The position numbers and the translations under genes are program-made. A stretch of DNA of 64,000 nt from Acidobacteriota bacterium. GTDB taxonomy: Bacteria; Acidobacteriota; Vicinamibacteria; Vicinamibacterales; UBA2999. The stretch is from contig JADZCN010000139.1 of assembly GCA_020851565.1 (NCBI GenBank), positions 1 to 64,000 on the forward strand, in the 5' to 3' direction. This document shows positions 7,201-16,624 of this stretch, piece after piece; the stretch's first letter is position 1, and every line of letters starts with the position of its first letter. The notes under the pieces were generated by a model, which was not told the origin of the DNA, ran no database searches, and saw nothing but the letters and a program-made list of their open reading frames with translations.

Positions 7201-8793
7201 CTACCTCCGGTTGAGCAGCTGTTCCAGGGCGTTCAGGCGATCGCGAAGAGCTGCGATCGCATCGTTCGCCGCGGCGAGCTGCGCGCGCAGGCTGTCGTGA
7301 TCCGCGTCCCGCTCCGCGACCGATCGCGTGCGCACCTCGAGCGCCTTGATCGCCGCGAGCGCGACGCCGTCGGTGTCGGTGGTGTTGATCCGCAGCGGGA
7401 AGTCGCCAAGGCCGAAGGCGGCGCGGAAGTCCTGCGCCGTCGGGCCCATGTGGCGGATGCTGGCGTCCTGCGAGATGTAGTTCCACTCGCGCACCGGCAT
7501 CGCGGCGAGCTTGGCCAGCACCTCCTCGCCCGCGACATCCCGAAAGTTCTCTTTCATGTTCGCGTCGGAGAGCGCGGCCCAGGAGCCGCCGCCCGGAGCC
7601 ATCTCCGCCCCGGTCGTCGTCGCCGCGTTGGTGTAGAAGCCGACGCCGCCGGCGGCGCGCACCACGAACTCGTCTGGGGCAAATGAGGTGAACGGCGCCT
7701 CGCTCGACGTGTCGGCGAACACGAACGAGCCGCGCGCGGCCGGCACGGTGACCGCGCGGGTTCCGATCGCGACGCTGACGTCACCGTTGGCCACCGCGCC
7801 GTAGCCGGCGGCCAACGCGGCAAAGCCCGTCGTGGTCGCCTGGTAGCCGACGGCCAGGCTTTGATTGCCGGACGCGGTGGAGTGCTCGCCGAGTGCCGTA
7901 CTGCTCCTGCCGTTGGCAACGGTGCCCTCGCCGAGCGCCACGGAGTGATCCCCAATCGAGCTCGTGCCGAGCCCGCCGGCCAGGCTCTGCGCGCCAACCG
8001 CCTGCGTGCCGTTCCCGAACGCCATGCTCTCGACTCCACTGGCGATCGTCTCCCGGCCCACCGCCATCGCCGCGCTCCCCGCCGCGGTGGTGCTGTGCCC
8101 CAGAGCGGTACTCGCAGCGGCGGTGGCCGTCGTGGCCTCGCCGAACGCGACACTGCTCGCGCCGCTGGCCACGGTGTTGAGCCCGAATGCCGCGCTGTAC
8201 AGGCCGGTGCCCGGGTCGTCCCAGTGCGGTCCGTTCACGCGCCCGGCCCGAAACGCGGACTTCCCCGGGTACCACATCATCCGCGTGCCGGCACCGCTCG
8301 CCGGGATCCCGCTCTCGCCGTCCGCGCGCGCGACGATGCCGCCACCCGAGAGCAGCGAGATGCTCGGCGGCACCACCGGCGCCGGCGCCGGCATTGGGTA
8401 GCCTGGCGTGACCTGGCCCGTCGTGAACTGGAACGTCCCGCCGGATGCGCCGTTGCTCCGCCAGGTACCACTCAAGGTGGCCAGCGTGATCTGGGCGTCG
8501 ACGTGGATGGGCGCGGCGCCTGGCGACGTGACAATCGTCAGGCCGAACCCGATGGACCCGTCCGGATTGCCAAACGCGAGGCCGACCACGGCGGCGCGGT
8601 CGCGGCCGGCGCCGCACTGGTCATCGGTGCCTTCGAGCCGGTAGACGTCTCCCACCTGCGTGACGGCCAGCGCGACGACATTACAGTGCGGCTCGAGTTG
8701 CCAGCGGAAGGTGCCCAGGGGCTGCGCATGCGCTGGCACGGCCGGAATCAGCCCGGCGAGGGCGATCAGGAAAACGGTGGTCACGCGGGTCAT
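7201..8793 (-). CDS. secreted YadA-head repeat protein with S74 self-cleaving chaperone
   Basis: 530 residues. Signal peptide (cleavage near AHAQ), then a beta domain with QPLGTFRWQLEPHCN, about residues 20-190. Next come eight or more 14-residue YadA-head repeats with the SVAFG / STALG / SVALG pattern (about 215-365), a peptidase S74 intramolecular chaperone domain containing SDANMKENFRDV, and a C-terminal coiled coil. The family assembles trimeric fibres and releases the C-terminal chaperone by autocleavage at a Ser-Asp site. Here it is probably a surface adhesin or fibre, not a phage tail spike, since no phage genes are nearby. A broken tandem copy lies just downstream. Confidence 0.85.
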   Translation of the reverse strand: MTRVTTVFLIALAGLIPAVPAHAQPLGTFRWQLEPHCNVVALAVTQVGDVYRLEGTDDQCGAGRDRAAVVGLAFGNPDGSIGFGLTIVTSPGAAPIHVDAQITLATLSGTWRSNGASGGTFQFTTGQVTPGYPMPAPAPVVPPSISLLSGGGIVARADGESGIPASGAGTRMMWYPGKSAFRAGRVNGPHWDDPGTGLYSAAFGLNTVASGASSVAFGEATTATAAASTALGHSTTAAGSAAMAVGRETIASGVESMAFGNGTQAVGAQSLAGGLGTSSIGDHSVALGEGTVANGRSSTALGEHSTASGNQSLAVGYQATTTGFAALAAGYGAVANGDVSVAIGTRAVTVPAARGSFVFADTSSEAPFTSFAPDEFVVRAAGGVGFYTNAATTTGAEMAPGGGSWAALSDANMKENFRDVAGEEVLAKLAAMPVREWNYISQDASIRHMGPTAQDFRAAFGLGDFPLRINTTDTDGVALAAIKALEVRTRSVAERDADHDSLRAQLAAANDAIAALRDRLNALEQLLNRR

Positions 8794-8877
8794 CTCGCCT
8801 CCTGCACGACGCCTGAGCGCCTGCTACGAGGAAGATCACCAGCGGTGCGGAAAACCCGACACCGGAGCGTCGCGCGA

Positions 8878-11562
8878 TCAGCGCATCGCTGCCAGCTGCT
8901 CGCGCGCTCGTCGGGTGTCGCGATGGCCGGCTCCGAGCGTCCCTTCCAGGTGCCGCACGGCGGTCTGGAGGGCGGAACGCGCGTCCGTCGGCTGGCCAGC
9001 GGCCTGCCCGGCCTCGCCAAGCGTCAGGTACATCCGGCCCAGGCGGCTGGACAGCTGATCGGCTGGCGATCGCTGGCGCTCCGCGTCCACCGCGCGGCGC
9101 GCGTCGGCCAGTGCCGCGTTCGCCTCGCCCATTGCCAGCTCGGCCTGGGCGCGCCGCAAGAGCGCCGCACCGACGAGATCGCCGCCCTGCGAGGAGGCCT
9201 CGGCCTGCGCCAGGGCTTCGCTGATGAGCCGGAGCGCTTCGGCGTGCCGCCCGCGTGCCAGGGCGATGTTGCCCCGCTGCAGCGCGAGGGAGGCGAACGC
9301 GCCGTGCCCGGGCGGCAGCCGCTCGCGCAGCCGGCCCTCCGCCTCGTCGAACAGTTCCGCCGACCGATCCAGGTCGCCGCGCTGCCGGTAGGCGCCAGCC
9401 AGCAGCAGCAGCGCCTGGGTCTGCACGACCTCGTCGCCGTCGCGCCGCGCCTCGGCGATGGCGCGGTCGATCATCGCGATGGCTTCGTCTTCGCGGCCAA
9501 GCTCGAGCACCGGCCGCGCCGCGTTCAGCAGCAGCATCGGCGAGACGCTCGCCCCCGACGCGTCGGTCCGCGAGCTCTCGACGGCCTCGGTGAACGCGCG
9601 CTCGGCGTCGAGCGGCCGTCCGAGGAACATCAGCAGCAGGCCCCAGTCGTTCAGCAGCGTGCCGGCGCGCTCGGTTCGATCGCGGCCGAGCGCGCGCATC
9701 CGATCGAACGCCACGCGGAACGCGCCATCGGCTTCCACGGCGCGTCCCGACGACCGGTAGGCCTCGGCCAGCTCCATCTCGGCGTTCAGCAGTGCCAGGG
9801 CCGAGCCGAGGCCGGAGGCGATCAGCAGGCGGTGTGCTTCCCGTGCGTGCGCCACGTCCGCGTCGCCGTCCCCCGCCAGCCTCGCCACCGTCGCCGCCAT
9901 GCGCTCGCAGTGCACGCGATCGAGCACGAACGGCTCGCCGTGCGGGACCAGCGCGAGCGAGTCTGCCACCAGCGTCCGGGCGCGAGTGATGTCCTCGAGA
10001 TTGCCGCGTGCCAGCGTGCCGGCCAGCGCACACCCCGCCCGCGCGCGGGTGGCGTGCGCCGCCGCCGGGAGCCGTCCCGCCAGCTCGAACGCCCGGGTGA
10101 GCACGCGACGCGCGTTGGCGTCCTCGTCCTGCGACTGGAACTGCGCGCCAATCGACACCAGCGACTCCACCGTCGGCGCATCGGGCGGGTCCAGCGGATG
10201 GCGGTTGAGCAGGTCTTCGGCGCGGCCGAGCAGGTCGCCTGCCGTGAACGGCCGGCCGAGCGGCGCCGCATCCGAGAGCAGGAACGTGCTCATGTCGTTG
10301 ATGGCCTCGGCGCGCGCCAGTTGCTGCAGCGCGAAATCGCGATCGGCGGCGCTCTGCCGGGCCTGCAGCCACAGTGCGACGGCCGCGGTTGCGAGTGCGG
10401 TGACGGCGAACATGCTCGCGCCGGCGGCGACGCGGTTGCGGCGGACGAACTTCAGCAAGCGGTACGCGGGCGAGGCCGCTCGCGCGGCGATCGGCTCGTG
10501 CCGCAGGTAGCGGCGCACGTCGGTCGCCAGCGCCTCCACGCTCGTGTAGCGCTCCGCGGGGAGCTTTGCGAGCGCCCGCGCGGCAATGGTGTCGAGCTCG
10601 CCGCGGAGCGTCGCACGCAGCCGTGCCGGAGCAATCACGGACATCGGCGCCGGCTCCGCCTCCGTGATCGCGCGGATCAGCGCCGCCGGATTCTCGAGGA
10701 ACGGGTCGGCCGGGTGCCGGCCCGCAAGCAGAAGGTAGAGCAGCGTGCCGAGGCCGAACACGTCCACCGCGACGCTCACGGGCCCACCCAGGAGCTGCTC
10801 GGGCGCGGCGAACGCCGGCGTCAGGGCGGCACCGGTCACCTCGCTGGACGCGGGAAGGGCGGTGACGTCCTCAGACACGAGCCTTGCGACGCCGAAGTCG
10901 AGGAGCTTCACCTGTCCCTGGGCGTCGACGAGCACGTTGGACGGCTTGATATCGCGGTGCACGACCAGATTGGCGTGCGCGTGAACGACCGCATCCGCCA
11001 CCTGCAGGAAGAGGACGAGGCGTTCGTCGATGGTGAGGCGGTGGTCGTCGGCGTAGCTATCGATCGGGACGCCGTCCACGTACTCCAGTACCAGATAGGG
11101 CTGCCCGGCCTCGGTAACCCCGGCGTCGAGCAGGCGGGCGATGTTCGGATGTGACAGGCGCGCCAGCGCCGTGCCCTCGCGGCGGAAGCGGGCCTGGCCG
11201 GCGCGGTCAAGCACCGCCAGGTTCACGAGCTTGACGGCCGCCACTCCCTCGAACCGCCCATCGTCTCGTCGTCCCAGCCAGACCGTGCCCATGCCGCCAC
11301 TGCCGAGCGGCCGCTCGAGCACGTAGGCCCCGACGCGGGTCCCGGCGATGGAATGGCGAGGGCCGGCCGCATCGGTCTCGAGGAACTCGGACGCCACGGC
11401 CGCGTCATGCGAGGCCAGGAGGCCCTCGAGCAGCGTCGCCGCGTGCGGTTGGCTGAGGCGCAGTTCGGCCAGGAACCCGGCGCGCCCGTCCGCGGGCAGA
11501 TCGAGCGCCTGGTCCAACAGAGGGCTCACGAGCGTCCAGGTCCGGGTGTCGATACCGCGCAT
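8878..11562 (-). CDS. Ser/Thr protein kinase with TPR sensor
   Basis: 894 residues from ATG 11562, chosen for the GGAAG just upstream. A short N-terminal helical region is followed by a Pkn-type kinase (GSGGMGTVW loop, AAVKL lysine, catalytic HRDIKPSN, DFG, APEQ). Then comes a transmembrane segment near residue 385 (FAVTALATAAVALWL) and a long tandem tetratricopeptide region to the C-terminus. It lies directly downstream of an ECF sigma gene on the same strand, the usual acidobacterial pairing of sigma factor and kinase. Because that sigma gene carries a stop codon, the kinase may be orphaned. Confidence 0.9.
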   Translation of the reverse strand: MRGIDTRTWTLVSPLLDQALDLPADGRAGFLAELRLSQPHAATLLEGLLASHDAAVASEFLETDAAGPRHSIAGTRVGAYVLERPLGSGGMGTVWLGRRDDGRFEGVAAVKLVNLAVLDRAGQARFRREGTALARLSHPNIARLLDAGVTEAGQPYLVLEYVDGVPIDSYADDHRLTIDERLVLFLQVADAVVHAHANLVVHRDIKPSNVLVDAQGQVKLLDFGVARLVSEDVTALPASSEVTGAALTPAFAAPEQLLGGPVSVAVDVFGLGTLLYLLLAGRHPADPFLENPAALIRAITEAEPAPMSVIAPARLRATLRGELDTIAARALAKLPAERYTSVEALATDVRRYLRHEPIAARAASPAYRLLKFVRRNRVAAGASMFAVTALATAAVALWLQARQSAADRDFALQQLARAEAINDMSTFLLSDAAPLGRPFTAGDLLGRAEDLLNRHPLDPPDAPTVESLVSIGAQFQSQDEDANARRVLTRAFELAGRLPAAAHATRARAGCALAGTLARGNLEDITRARTLVADSLALVPHGEPFVLDRVHCERMAATVARLAGDGDADVAHAREAHRLLIASGLGSALALLNAEMELAEAYRSSGRAVEADGAFRVAFDRMRALGRDRTERAGTLLNDWGLLLMFLGRPLDAERAFTEAVESSRTDASGASVSPMLLLNAARPVLELGREDEAIAMIDRAIAEARRDGDEVVQTQALLLLAGAYRQRGDLDRSAELFDEAEGRLRERLPPGHGAFASLALQRGNIALARGRHAEALRLISEALAQAEASSQGGDLVGAALLRRAQAELAMGEANAALADARRAVDAERQRSPADQLSSRLGRMYLTLGEAGQAAGQPTDARSALQTAVRHLEGTLGAGHRDTRRAREQLAAMR

Positions 11563-11627
11563 GGCTCTTCCACGTGATCGCCTTCCGCCGGCGAAACCCG
11601 ACATCGCCCCGTCAGTGCGGGGGTGGC

Positions 11628-12197
11628 TCAGGCGTCGGTCAGCCAGCGCAGGAGCAGCAGCCGCGCCTTGGCCCAGTCGCGCTGGACCGTGCGCTCGGAG
11701 ACCGAGCGGATGGCGGCAATCTCGGCGAACGAGAAGCCGCAGAAGAACTTCAGGTCGACGAGCTCCGCGAGGTCCGGCTGGAGCGTGGCCAGGTCGTCCA
11801 GCGCCGCGCCCAGCGACTCCAACTCGCCTGCGGACCGGGCCGCGGGCGCGCGCGATTCGTCCAGGGACACGAACGTCAGTTCCCCTCCGCGCTTCTGCAC
11901 GTGCCGGTTGCGCGCCTAGTTGATGACCAGGCCGCGCATGGCCCGCGCGGCGTAGCCGAGAAAGCGGTTGCGATCCGGGAACGCCGCGGCCTCGCGCCGG
12001 CTGATGTCCAGATAGGCCTCGTGCAGCAGTGTCGTGGCGCTCAAGGTCAGCATGCCGCCGGATCGTCGGAGCTGCGCCTGGGCCAGCCGGTGCAGGTCGT
12101 CGTACAGCGCGGTGAACAGCGTTTCCTTCGCCGGCGAATCGCCCATCTCTGCACGGGCCACGAGGTCGGCCAGCGTGTCGTCGGGTGGAGCTGCCAT
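11628..12197 (-). pseudogene. ECF sigma factor interrupted by an in-frame amber codon
   Basis: Start ATG 12197 (MAAPPDDTLADLVARAEMGD). The first 93 codons give region 2 of a TIGR02999-type ECF sigma factor, ending RAMRGLVIN. A TAG at 11916-11918 follows, and the same frame continues with ARNRHVQKRGGELTFVSLDE and a complete region 4 HTH (LKFFCGFSFAEIAAIRSVSERTVQ). Relatives read VIDYAR at this point, so TAC became TAG and the preceding GAC became AAC. The rest of the gene is undamaged, so the lesion is recent, is suppressed, or is a sequencing error. The gene would otherwise form a unit with the kinase downstream. Confidence 0.82.
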
Positions 12198-12274
12198 GAG
12201 ATGCACCGGCGGTGATGCTACATCGGGTCGGGGCGCGCGCGAGCCCCTTTTGCCCTGATAGAGTGGGCCCCGCA

Positions 12275-13171
12275 ATGACCCACGTCCGCCGCTCGATAGC
12301 CGGCTCGACGCGCGGGGTTCTGCTGCTCGTCGGCCTCACCGTCGGCCTCGGGCACGCGTGGCTGCCCGCCGCGGCCTCGGACGCGCAGGCGGACCTGCCC
12401 GCCGTGCTCTTGTCCCGTCAGCTGGCGGCCGCGCGGAACCTGAGCGCGGGCGACGTGGTCGAGCTGTCGGGCGATCCGTCCGGCGCCAATCCCAGGCGGT
12501 TCCGCGTTGCCGGCACGTACGAGCCGATGCCGGATCCCATCCGCGTCACCAGCGAGCGGCTGGAGGTCCGGCTCCACCTGCCCGACTTGCTGGACCTGGG
12601 CGCAGATCCCGACGACCCGCTCGCCGCCGATTCGCTGTCGGCCATCAACATCACGCTCGAGAACCCCGACGACGCTGGCGTGTTCGCGCGCGACCTGGCG
12701 GCCCGCGTACCCACCGTCGGCGTCCGCGCCAGCCGCGGCGGCGAGGGCGACCGCAACCCGTTCGTCGTGCTCGGCCGCTTCCACCTCGCCATCGCCATCC
12801 TCACCCTGACGACCAGCGCGGTCTTCCTGCTGGCACTGATGGTCCTCCTTGCCGACGAGCGGCGCGAGGCCGTGGGCACGCTTCGCCTCCTCGGGCTCAC
12901 CCGCGGCCGCGTGCTCCTCCAGGTGCTCCTCGAGGGGGCGCTCATCGCCGGCGCGGGCGCCCTCTTCGGCGTGGCGTTCGCGGCGCTCACCGAGGGCGCG
13001 TTCAACCGCTACTTCCAGTGGCGCTACGACACCGCCCTCGTCTTCGTGCGCATCACGCCGTCCATTGCCTGGCGCGCGGTCGCCATGGCCCTGCCACTGG
13101 GGATGGCCGCCAGCGTGCTGGCATCGTGGGCGCTCGTCCGCAGCGAGACGCTGGCGCTGGTGCGCCGATGA
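12275..13171 (+). CDS. FtsX/MacB-type ABC permease, first of four coupled genes
   Basis: 298 residues. An N-terminal membrane segment (TRGVLLLVGLTVGLGHAWL) leads to an extracytoplasmic domain of about 130 residues. Three C-terminal membrane helices follow, with the FtsX-type loop ADERREAVGTLRLLGLTRGRV. Start ATG 12275. The stop overlaps the next permease start in ATGA. Together with the second permease, the ATPase and the CrtC-like protein it matches the AttEFGH transporter layout, probably as one of its permeases. Confidence 0.82.
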   Translation: MTHVRRSIAGSTRGVLLLVGLTVGLGHAWLPAAASDAQADLPAVLLSRQLAAARNLSAGDVVELSGDPSGANPRRFRVAGTYEPMPDPIRVTSERLEVRLHLPDLLDLGADPDDPLAADSLSAINITLENPDDAGVFARDLAARVPTVGVRASRGGEGDRNPFVVLGRFHLAIAILTLTTSAVFLLALMVLLADERREAVGTLRLLGLTRGRVLLQVLLEGALIAGAGALFGVAFAALTEGAFNRYFQWRYDTALVFVRITPSIAWRAVAMALPLGMAASVLASWALVRSETLALVRR

Positions 13172-14361
13172 GGGCGCTCGCCTTCGCCTGGCGCTCGCTC
13201 GCCCGCCGCCGCGGCAGGACGATGCTCGGCATCTTGGGCATTGCGGCGGCCGGCGCGCTGATGTTCGACATGCTGCTGCTGTCGCGCGGCCTGCTCGTGT
13301 CGGTGCGCGAGATGCTGGACTCGATCGGCTTCGACGTGCGCGTGCTCGCCTCCGAGGGCCTGCCACAGTCGCGGGTGCCGCTCGAGCATGCCCTCGACGC
13401 CGCCCGGGCGTTGGCGTCGCTGCCTGAAGTGGCCGCGGCCGTGCCCTTCCGCATCGGCGAGGCCGAAGCCGCCGTTGGAGGTGACCGGCCCCCGTCGATT
13501 GCCGTCTTCGCGATCGGCTCGACGACCAACCGCATCTGGACGATCGTGGACGGCCACGACCTGCCGGAAGGGGACGAACCGTCGGTGGTCGTGAACGACC
13601 GTCTCGCCAAGCGCCTGCACGCGTCGCCTGGCGACGGCATCCAGGTCCGGGGCCGATGCACGGCCGGCCCTTCCATCCTGCCGCCCGTCACCGTCCGGAT
13701 TGCCGGCGTCGCGTCGTTCCCCTTTGAATCTGGCGCGCAGCTCACCATGGCGACGCGATTCGCGGTGCTGGACCGGCTGTGCGAGCGCCCGCCTGGCGAG
13801 GCCGACCTGATCATGGTGGCGTCCCGTCCGGAATCGGGTCCCGATGCCGCGGTCGACGCCATCCGCAAGGCCCGGCCCGACCTGTACGCCTTCTCGAACG
13901 ACGAGGTCATCGAACGCTTCGAAGCGGTGGGGTTCTCGTACTTCCGCCAGATCTCCGCCGCCCTCTCCATCGTCACGGTGTCGTTCGGGGTCGTCCTGAT
14001 CACGGTGCTCCTGACCGTGGGGGTGAACCAGCGACTCGGCGAGATCGCGGCGCTGCGCGCCATCGGCTTCTCTCGCCGCCGCGTGGCGGTGGACGTGCTG
14101 TGGGAGTCCATCCTGCTCGTCGGGATCGGCGGCGCCGTTGCCCTCCCGCTCGGCCTGGCCCTGTCGATGTGGCTGGACGCCATCCTGCGGTCGCTGCCCG
14201 GCGTGCCGGCCACGCTGCACTTCTTCGTGTTCGAGCCGCGCGCGCTGTGGCTTCACGCGGCGCTCCTGGCGGCCGTCGCGGTGGGCGCGGCCCTCTATCC
14301 GATGTGGCTCGTCGCGCGCCTGCCCATTGCCGCCACGCTCAGGCGGGAGTTCGTCTCATGA
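13168..14361 (+). CDS. FtsX/MacB-type ABC permease, second
   Basis: 397 residues from the ATG overlapping the upstream stop. N-terminal helix (TMLGILGIAAAGALMFDMLLL), a MacB-like periplasmic region (about 50-250), and three C-terminal helices with the coupling segment VNQRLGEIAALRAIGFSRRR that contacts the ATPase. It overlaps the ATPase gene by 4 bases. Such permeases do not form a classical channel. Relatives (LolCE, MacB) pull lipids or lipoproteins from the membrane or drive periplasmic steps, so export or extraction of a lipophilic product is more likely than import. Confidence 0.85.
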   Translation: MRALAFAWRSLARRRGRTMLGILGIAAAGALMFDMLLLSRGLLVSVREMLDSIGFDVRVLASEGLPQSRVPLEHALDAARALASLPEVAAAVPFRIGEAEAAVGGDRPPSIAVFAIGSTTNRIWTIVDGHDLPEGDEPSVVVNDRLAKRLHASPGDGIQVRGRCTAGPSILPPVTVRIAGVASFPFESGAQLTMATRFAVLDRLCERPPGEADLIMVASRPESGPDAAVDAIRKARPDLYAFSNDEVIERFEAVGFSYFRQISAALSIVTVSFGVVLITVLLTVGVNQRLGEIAALRAIGFSRRRVAVDVLWESILLVGIGGAVALPLGLALSMWLDAILRSLPGVPATLHFFVFEPRALWLHAALLAAVAVGAALYPMWLVARLPIAATLRREFVS

Positions 14362-15116
14362 CCGCGCCTGCGAGGCCCATCGTCGAAGCGCGTGGCGTCT
14401 CGCGCGTGTTCCCGATGCCAGCCGGCCCCGTCGTGGCCCTCCGCGACGTGACGATGGAGGTGGGGGAGGGAGAGTACGTGGCGATTGCGGGGCCGTCCGG
14501 GTGTGGGAAGTCCACCCTCCTGCACGTCCTCGGCTGCGTGGACACGGCCACGAGCGGCGAAGTGCGGCTCGAGGGGCGCGATGTCGGATCGCTCTCGGAC
14601 AGCGAGCGCAGCCGCATCCGCCTCGCGAAGATCGGCTTCGTGTTCCAGCGCTTCTTCCTGCTGCCGATGCTGAGCGCGATCGAGAACGTCGAGCTGCCAC
14701 AGGCCGAGGCCGGCGTACCGCGAGCCGTGCGGCTCAACCGGGCACGCATGCTGCTGGACTACGTGGGCCTCGGGCACCGCGCCGATCACCGGCCGAGCCA
14801 GCTGTCGGGCGGCGAGATGCAACGCGTCGCGATTGCGCGCGCCATGGCCAACCGGCCGCGCCTGATCCTGGCCGACGAGCCGACGGGCGAGCTGGACGAG
14901 GCCACGGGCGAGGCCATCGCCGGCCTCTTCGATCTGCTGCACAAGGACGGCACCGCGGTGGTCGTCGTGACCCACGACCCGTCGATTGCCGCCAGGGCGC
15001 AGCGGGTCCTGCGCATGCGGGATGGGATGCTGCTGCCGCCGCCGCAGAACGCGCCGCAGATGGCGCAGGTGACGCAGACAGGAAACAAGGGCAGGGCGGA
15101 CGGAGGCCGCACGTGA
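14358..15116 (+). CDS. LolD/MacB-type ABC ATPase
   Basis: 252 residues with all motifs: Walker A GPSGCGKST (about residues 45-53), a Q-loop in VFQRFFLLPM, signature LSGGEMQRVAIARA, Walker B LILADEPTGELD, and H-loop VVVTHD. The last 25 residues are a polar tail beyond the usual LolD end. It overlaps the permease upstream (ATGA) and the CrtC-like gene downstream (GTGA). It is the energising subunit of the four-gene transporter. Confidence 0.92.
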   Translation: MTAPARPIVEARGVSRVFPMPAGPVVALRDVTMEVGEGEYVAIAGPSGCGKSTLLHVLGCVDTATSGEVRLEGRDVGSLSDSERSRIRLAKIGFVFQRFFLLPMLSAIENVELPQAEAGVPRAVRLNRARMLLDYVGLGHRADHRPSQLSGGEMQRVAIARAMANRPRLILADEPTGELDEATGEAIAGLFDLLHKDGTAVVVVTHDPSIAARAQRVLRMRDGMLLPPPQNAPQMAQVTQTGNKGRADGGRT

Positions 15117-16534
15117 TCGGCCGGCTCGCGCTCCGATCACTGCTGATGCACCCGATCCGGACGATGGTGCTGGCCTGCGGTTTCGGCCTCGGCGTGGCCG
15201 TGATGGCGAACCTGCTCGGCGTGGCCGAAGTCGTGCTCGAGCAGTCCGAATCGCCCGCCCTCGTGGGCGGGGGCGACGTCGTCGTCACCGGCACGGCGGG
15301 ACGGTTGACGAGTGGCCGTTACCTGCTCTGGGGCGGGCTGGGTGCGCCGGCGTTCGCCGATCGGATTGCGGTGGCGTCGCCCACCAGGCGGGGCAGCGTC
15401 TTCCTCGTGCACGACGGCGTGGTCACGCGGCTGCGGGCACGTGGCGGCATCCCGAGCCTCGAGCGTGCGCTCGGCGACCCGGAGACGGCGGATGTGTCCG
15501 CGTGGGTGGATGCGCCCGGCGATGCGGCGTGGACCTCGCCGGACCCCGAGGACGTGCTCCGCTCGCTGGACCGGTTCCACGCGATTCCCGACGTGCCCGC
15601 GCGCGCGGGATCCTGGGTCGAGTGGCTCTACTTCAACGGGCAGGCGGGCAGCACGCGCTTCTACCTCACCTTTCTCGTCGGGCCGATGCGCGAGAACGGC
15701 CGAAGGGCTGCCGGCGTGCGCCTGCAGCTCGATCGGGCCGGGCGCGTCACCAACTACGGCGACGCGGCCGAGGTCGATCCAGCCGAGGTACTCGCCAGGG
15801 CGCCGGAGCTGACGATTGGTCGGAGCCACATCCGTCTCGATGGCGATCGATACGTCGTCTCATTCGACTTGGGGCCAGGCACGAATGAGCCCGAAACGCG
15901 TCAGAATCTGCAACCGGCGCGGGCCGTGGGCGAGGTGGTTCTGACCGCCCGGCGCGGCCAGACGCTCCCGCCGCTCTCCATCACCGGCGCGCGTGGCTGG
16001 GTGTCGGGCTACGTCGTCCCGGTGATGTCTGGTGCGCTCGACGGGACGATCCGCGTGGGCGACGAGATGCTGGCGCTTGCCGGCGGGACCGGCTATCACG
16101 ATCACAACTGGGGCTTCTGGGAAGGTGTGTCGTGGCAATGGGGACAGGTGCAGCACGAGGGCCTGTCGATCCTCTACGGGCGTGTGTTCCCTCCCGCCGA
16201 CGCCGCGGACCCGAGCCGCATCCCGGGCTTCATGATGGTCCTGGGGCCCGACGGCCCGCTGGGCCAGGCGACGGAGGTGCGCATCGACGAGACGGTCGAT
16301 CCGGCACGCGACCGCCCGGCGCGGATTGTCGTTCGTGGAAACAGCCCGTCGCTCGATCTGCGGCTGGAGGTCGACATCGACAGCGCCATCCGCACGCCCA
16401 TGCGGGACGCCCCGCTTGCCGGTGGCCTCGACTTCCTGCAGATGCGCGGCCGATACCGGGTGTCTGGCACCGCCGGCGGCCAGGCGCTCGACTTCGTGGC
16501 GCCTGGCGCTGCCGAGACGTTCCGCGGCCGGTGA
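15113..16534 (+). CDS. AttH/CrtC-like lipocalin-domain protein
   Basis: 473 residues from a GTG that overlaps the ATPase stop. An N-terminal membrane helix (TMVLACGFGLGVAVMANLLG) anchors or exports it. The rest is a double lipocalin-like fold with the family hallmark YHDHNWG near residue 328, shared by carotenoid 1,2-hydratase CrtC and AttH. In AttEFGH operons this secreted protein accompanies the transporter. Its likely role is to bind or hydrate a lipid or isoprenoid handled by the permeases. It could instead be an enzyme acting on a retinoid-like substrate; no carotenoid genes are nearby. Confidence 0.82.
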   Translation: MIGRLALRSLLMHPIRTMVLACGFGLGVAVMANLLGVAEVVLEQSESPALVGGGDVVVTGTAGRLTSGRYLLWGGLGAPAFADRIAVASPTRRGSVFLVHDGVVTRLRARGGIPSLERALGDPETADVSAWVDAPGDAAWTSPDPEDVLRSLDRFHAIPDVPARAGSWVEWLYFNGQAGSTRFYLTFLVGPMRENGRRAAGVRLQLDRAGRVTNYGDAAEVDPAEVLARAPELTIGRSHIRLDGDRYVVSFDLGPGTNEPETRQNLQPARAVGEVVLTARRGQTLPPLSITGARGWVSGYVVPVMSGALDGTIRVGDEMLALAGGTGYHDHNWGFWEGVSWQWGQVQHEGLSILYGRVFPPADAADPSRIPGFMMVLGPDGPLGQATEVRIDETVDPARDRPARIVVRGNSPSLDLRLEVDIDSAIRTPMRDAPLAGGLDFLQMRGRYRVSGTAGGQALDFVAPGAAETFRGR

Positions 16535-16580
16535 ATCTGCCCCCTCGAAGCGACGGCAAGCCGGGTCGCGGTGGCACGTC

Positions 16581-16609
16581 TTGCCAATAATGCCAATCTG
16601 CCGTAATGT
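16581..16609 (+). promoter_or_regulatory. promoter and possible operator of the RES toxin-antitoxin pair
   Basis: In an AT-richer island before the antitoxin start (16625), TTGCCA at 16581-16586 and TAATGT at 16604-16609 are 17 bases apart, a plausible sigma-70-type promoter with a weak -10. TGCCAAT is repeated at 16582 and 16591, overlapping it, as expected if the antitoxin represses its own operon. Binding is inference. Confidence 0.4.
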
Positions 16610-16624
16610 GATAGCAAGTCCGAC

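Noticed and set aside
7201-8793. Phage tail spike
   Set aside because: S74 chaperone domains occur in tail spikes, but there are no phage genes nearby, and a signal peptide and YadA head repeats point to a secreted bacterial fibre.
7861-11154. A 1097-codon plus-strand open frame
   Set aside because: It is antisense to the YadA/S74 gene and the kinase, has biased Arg/Glu/Gly composition, and shows no domain.
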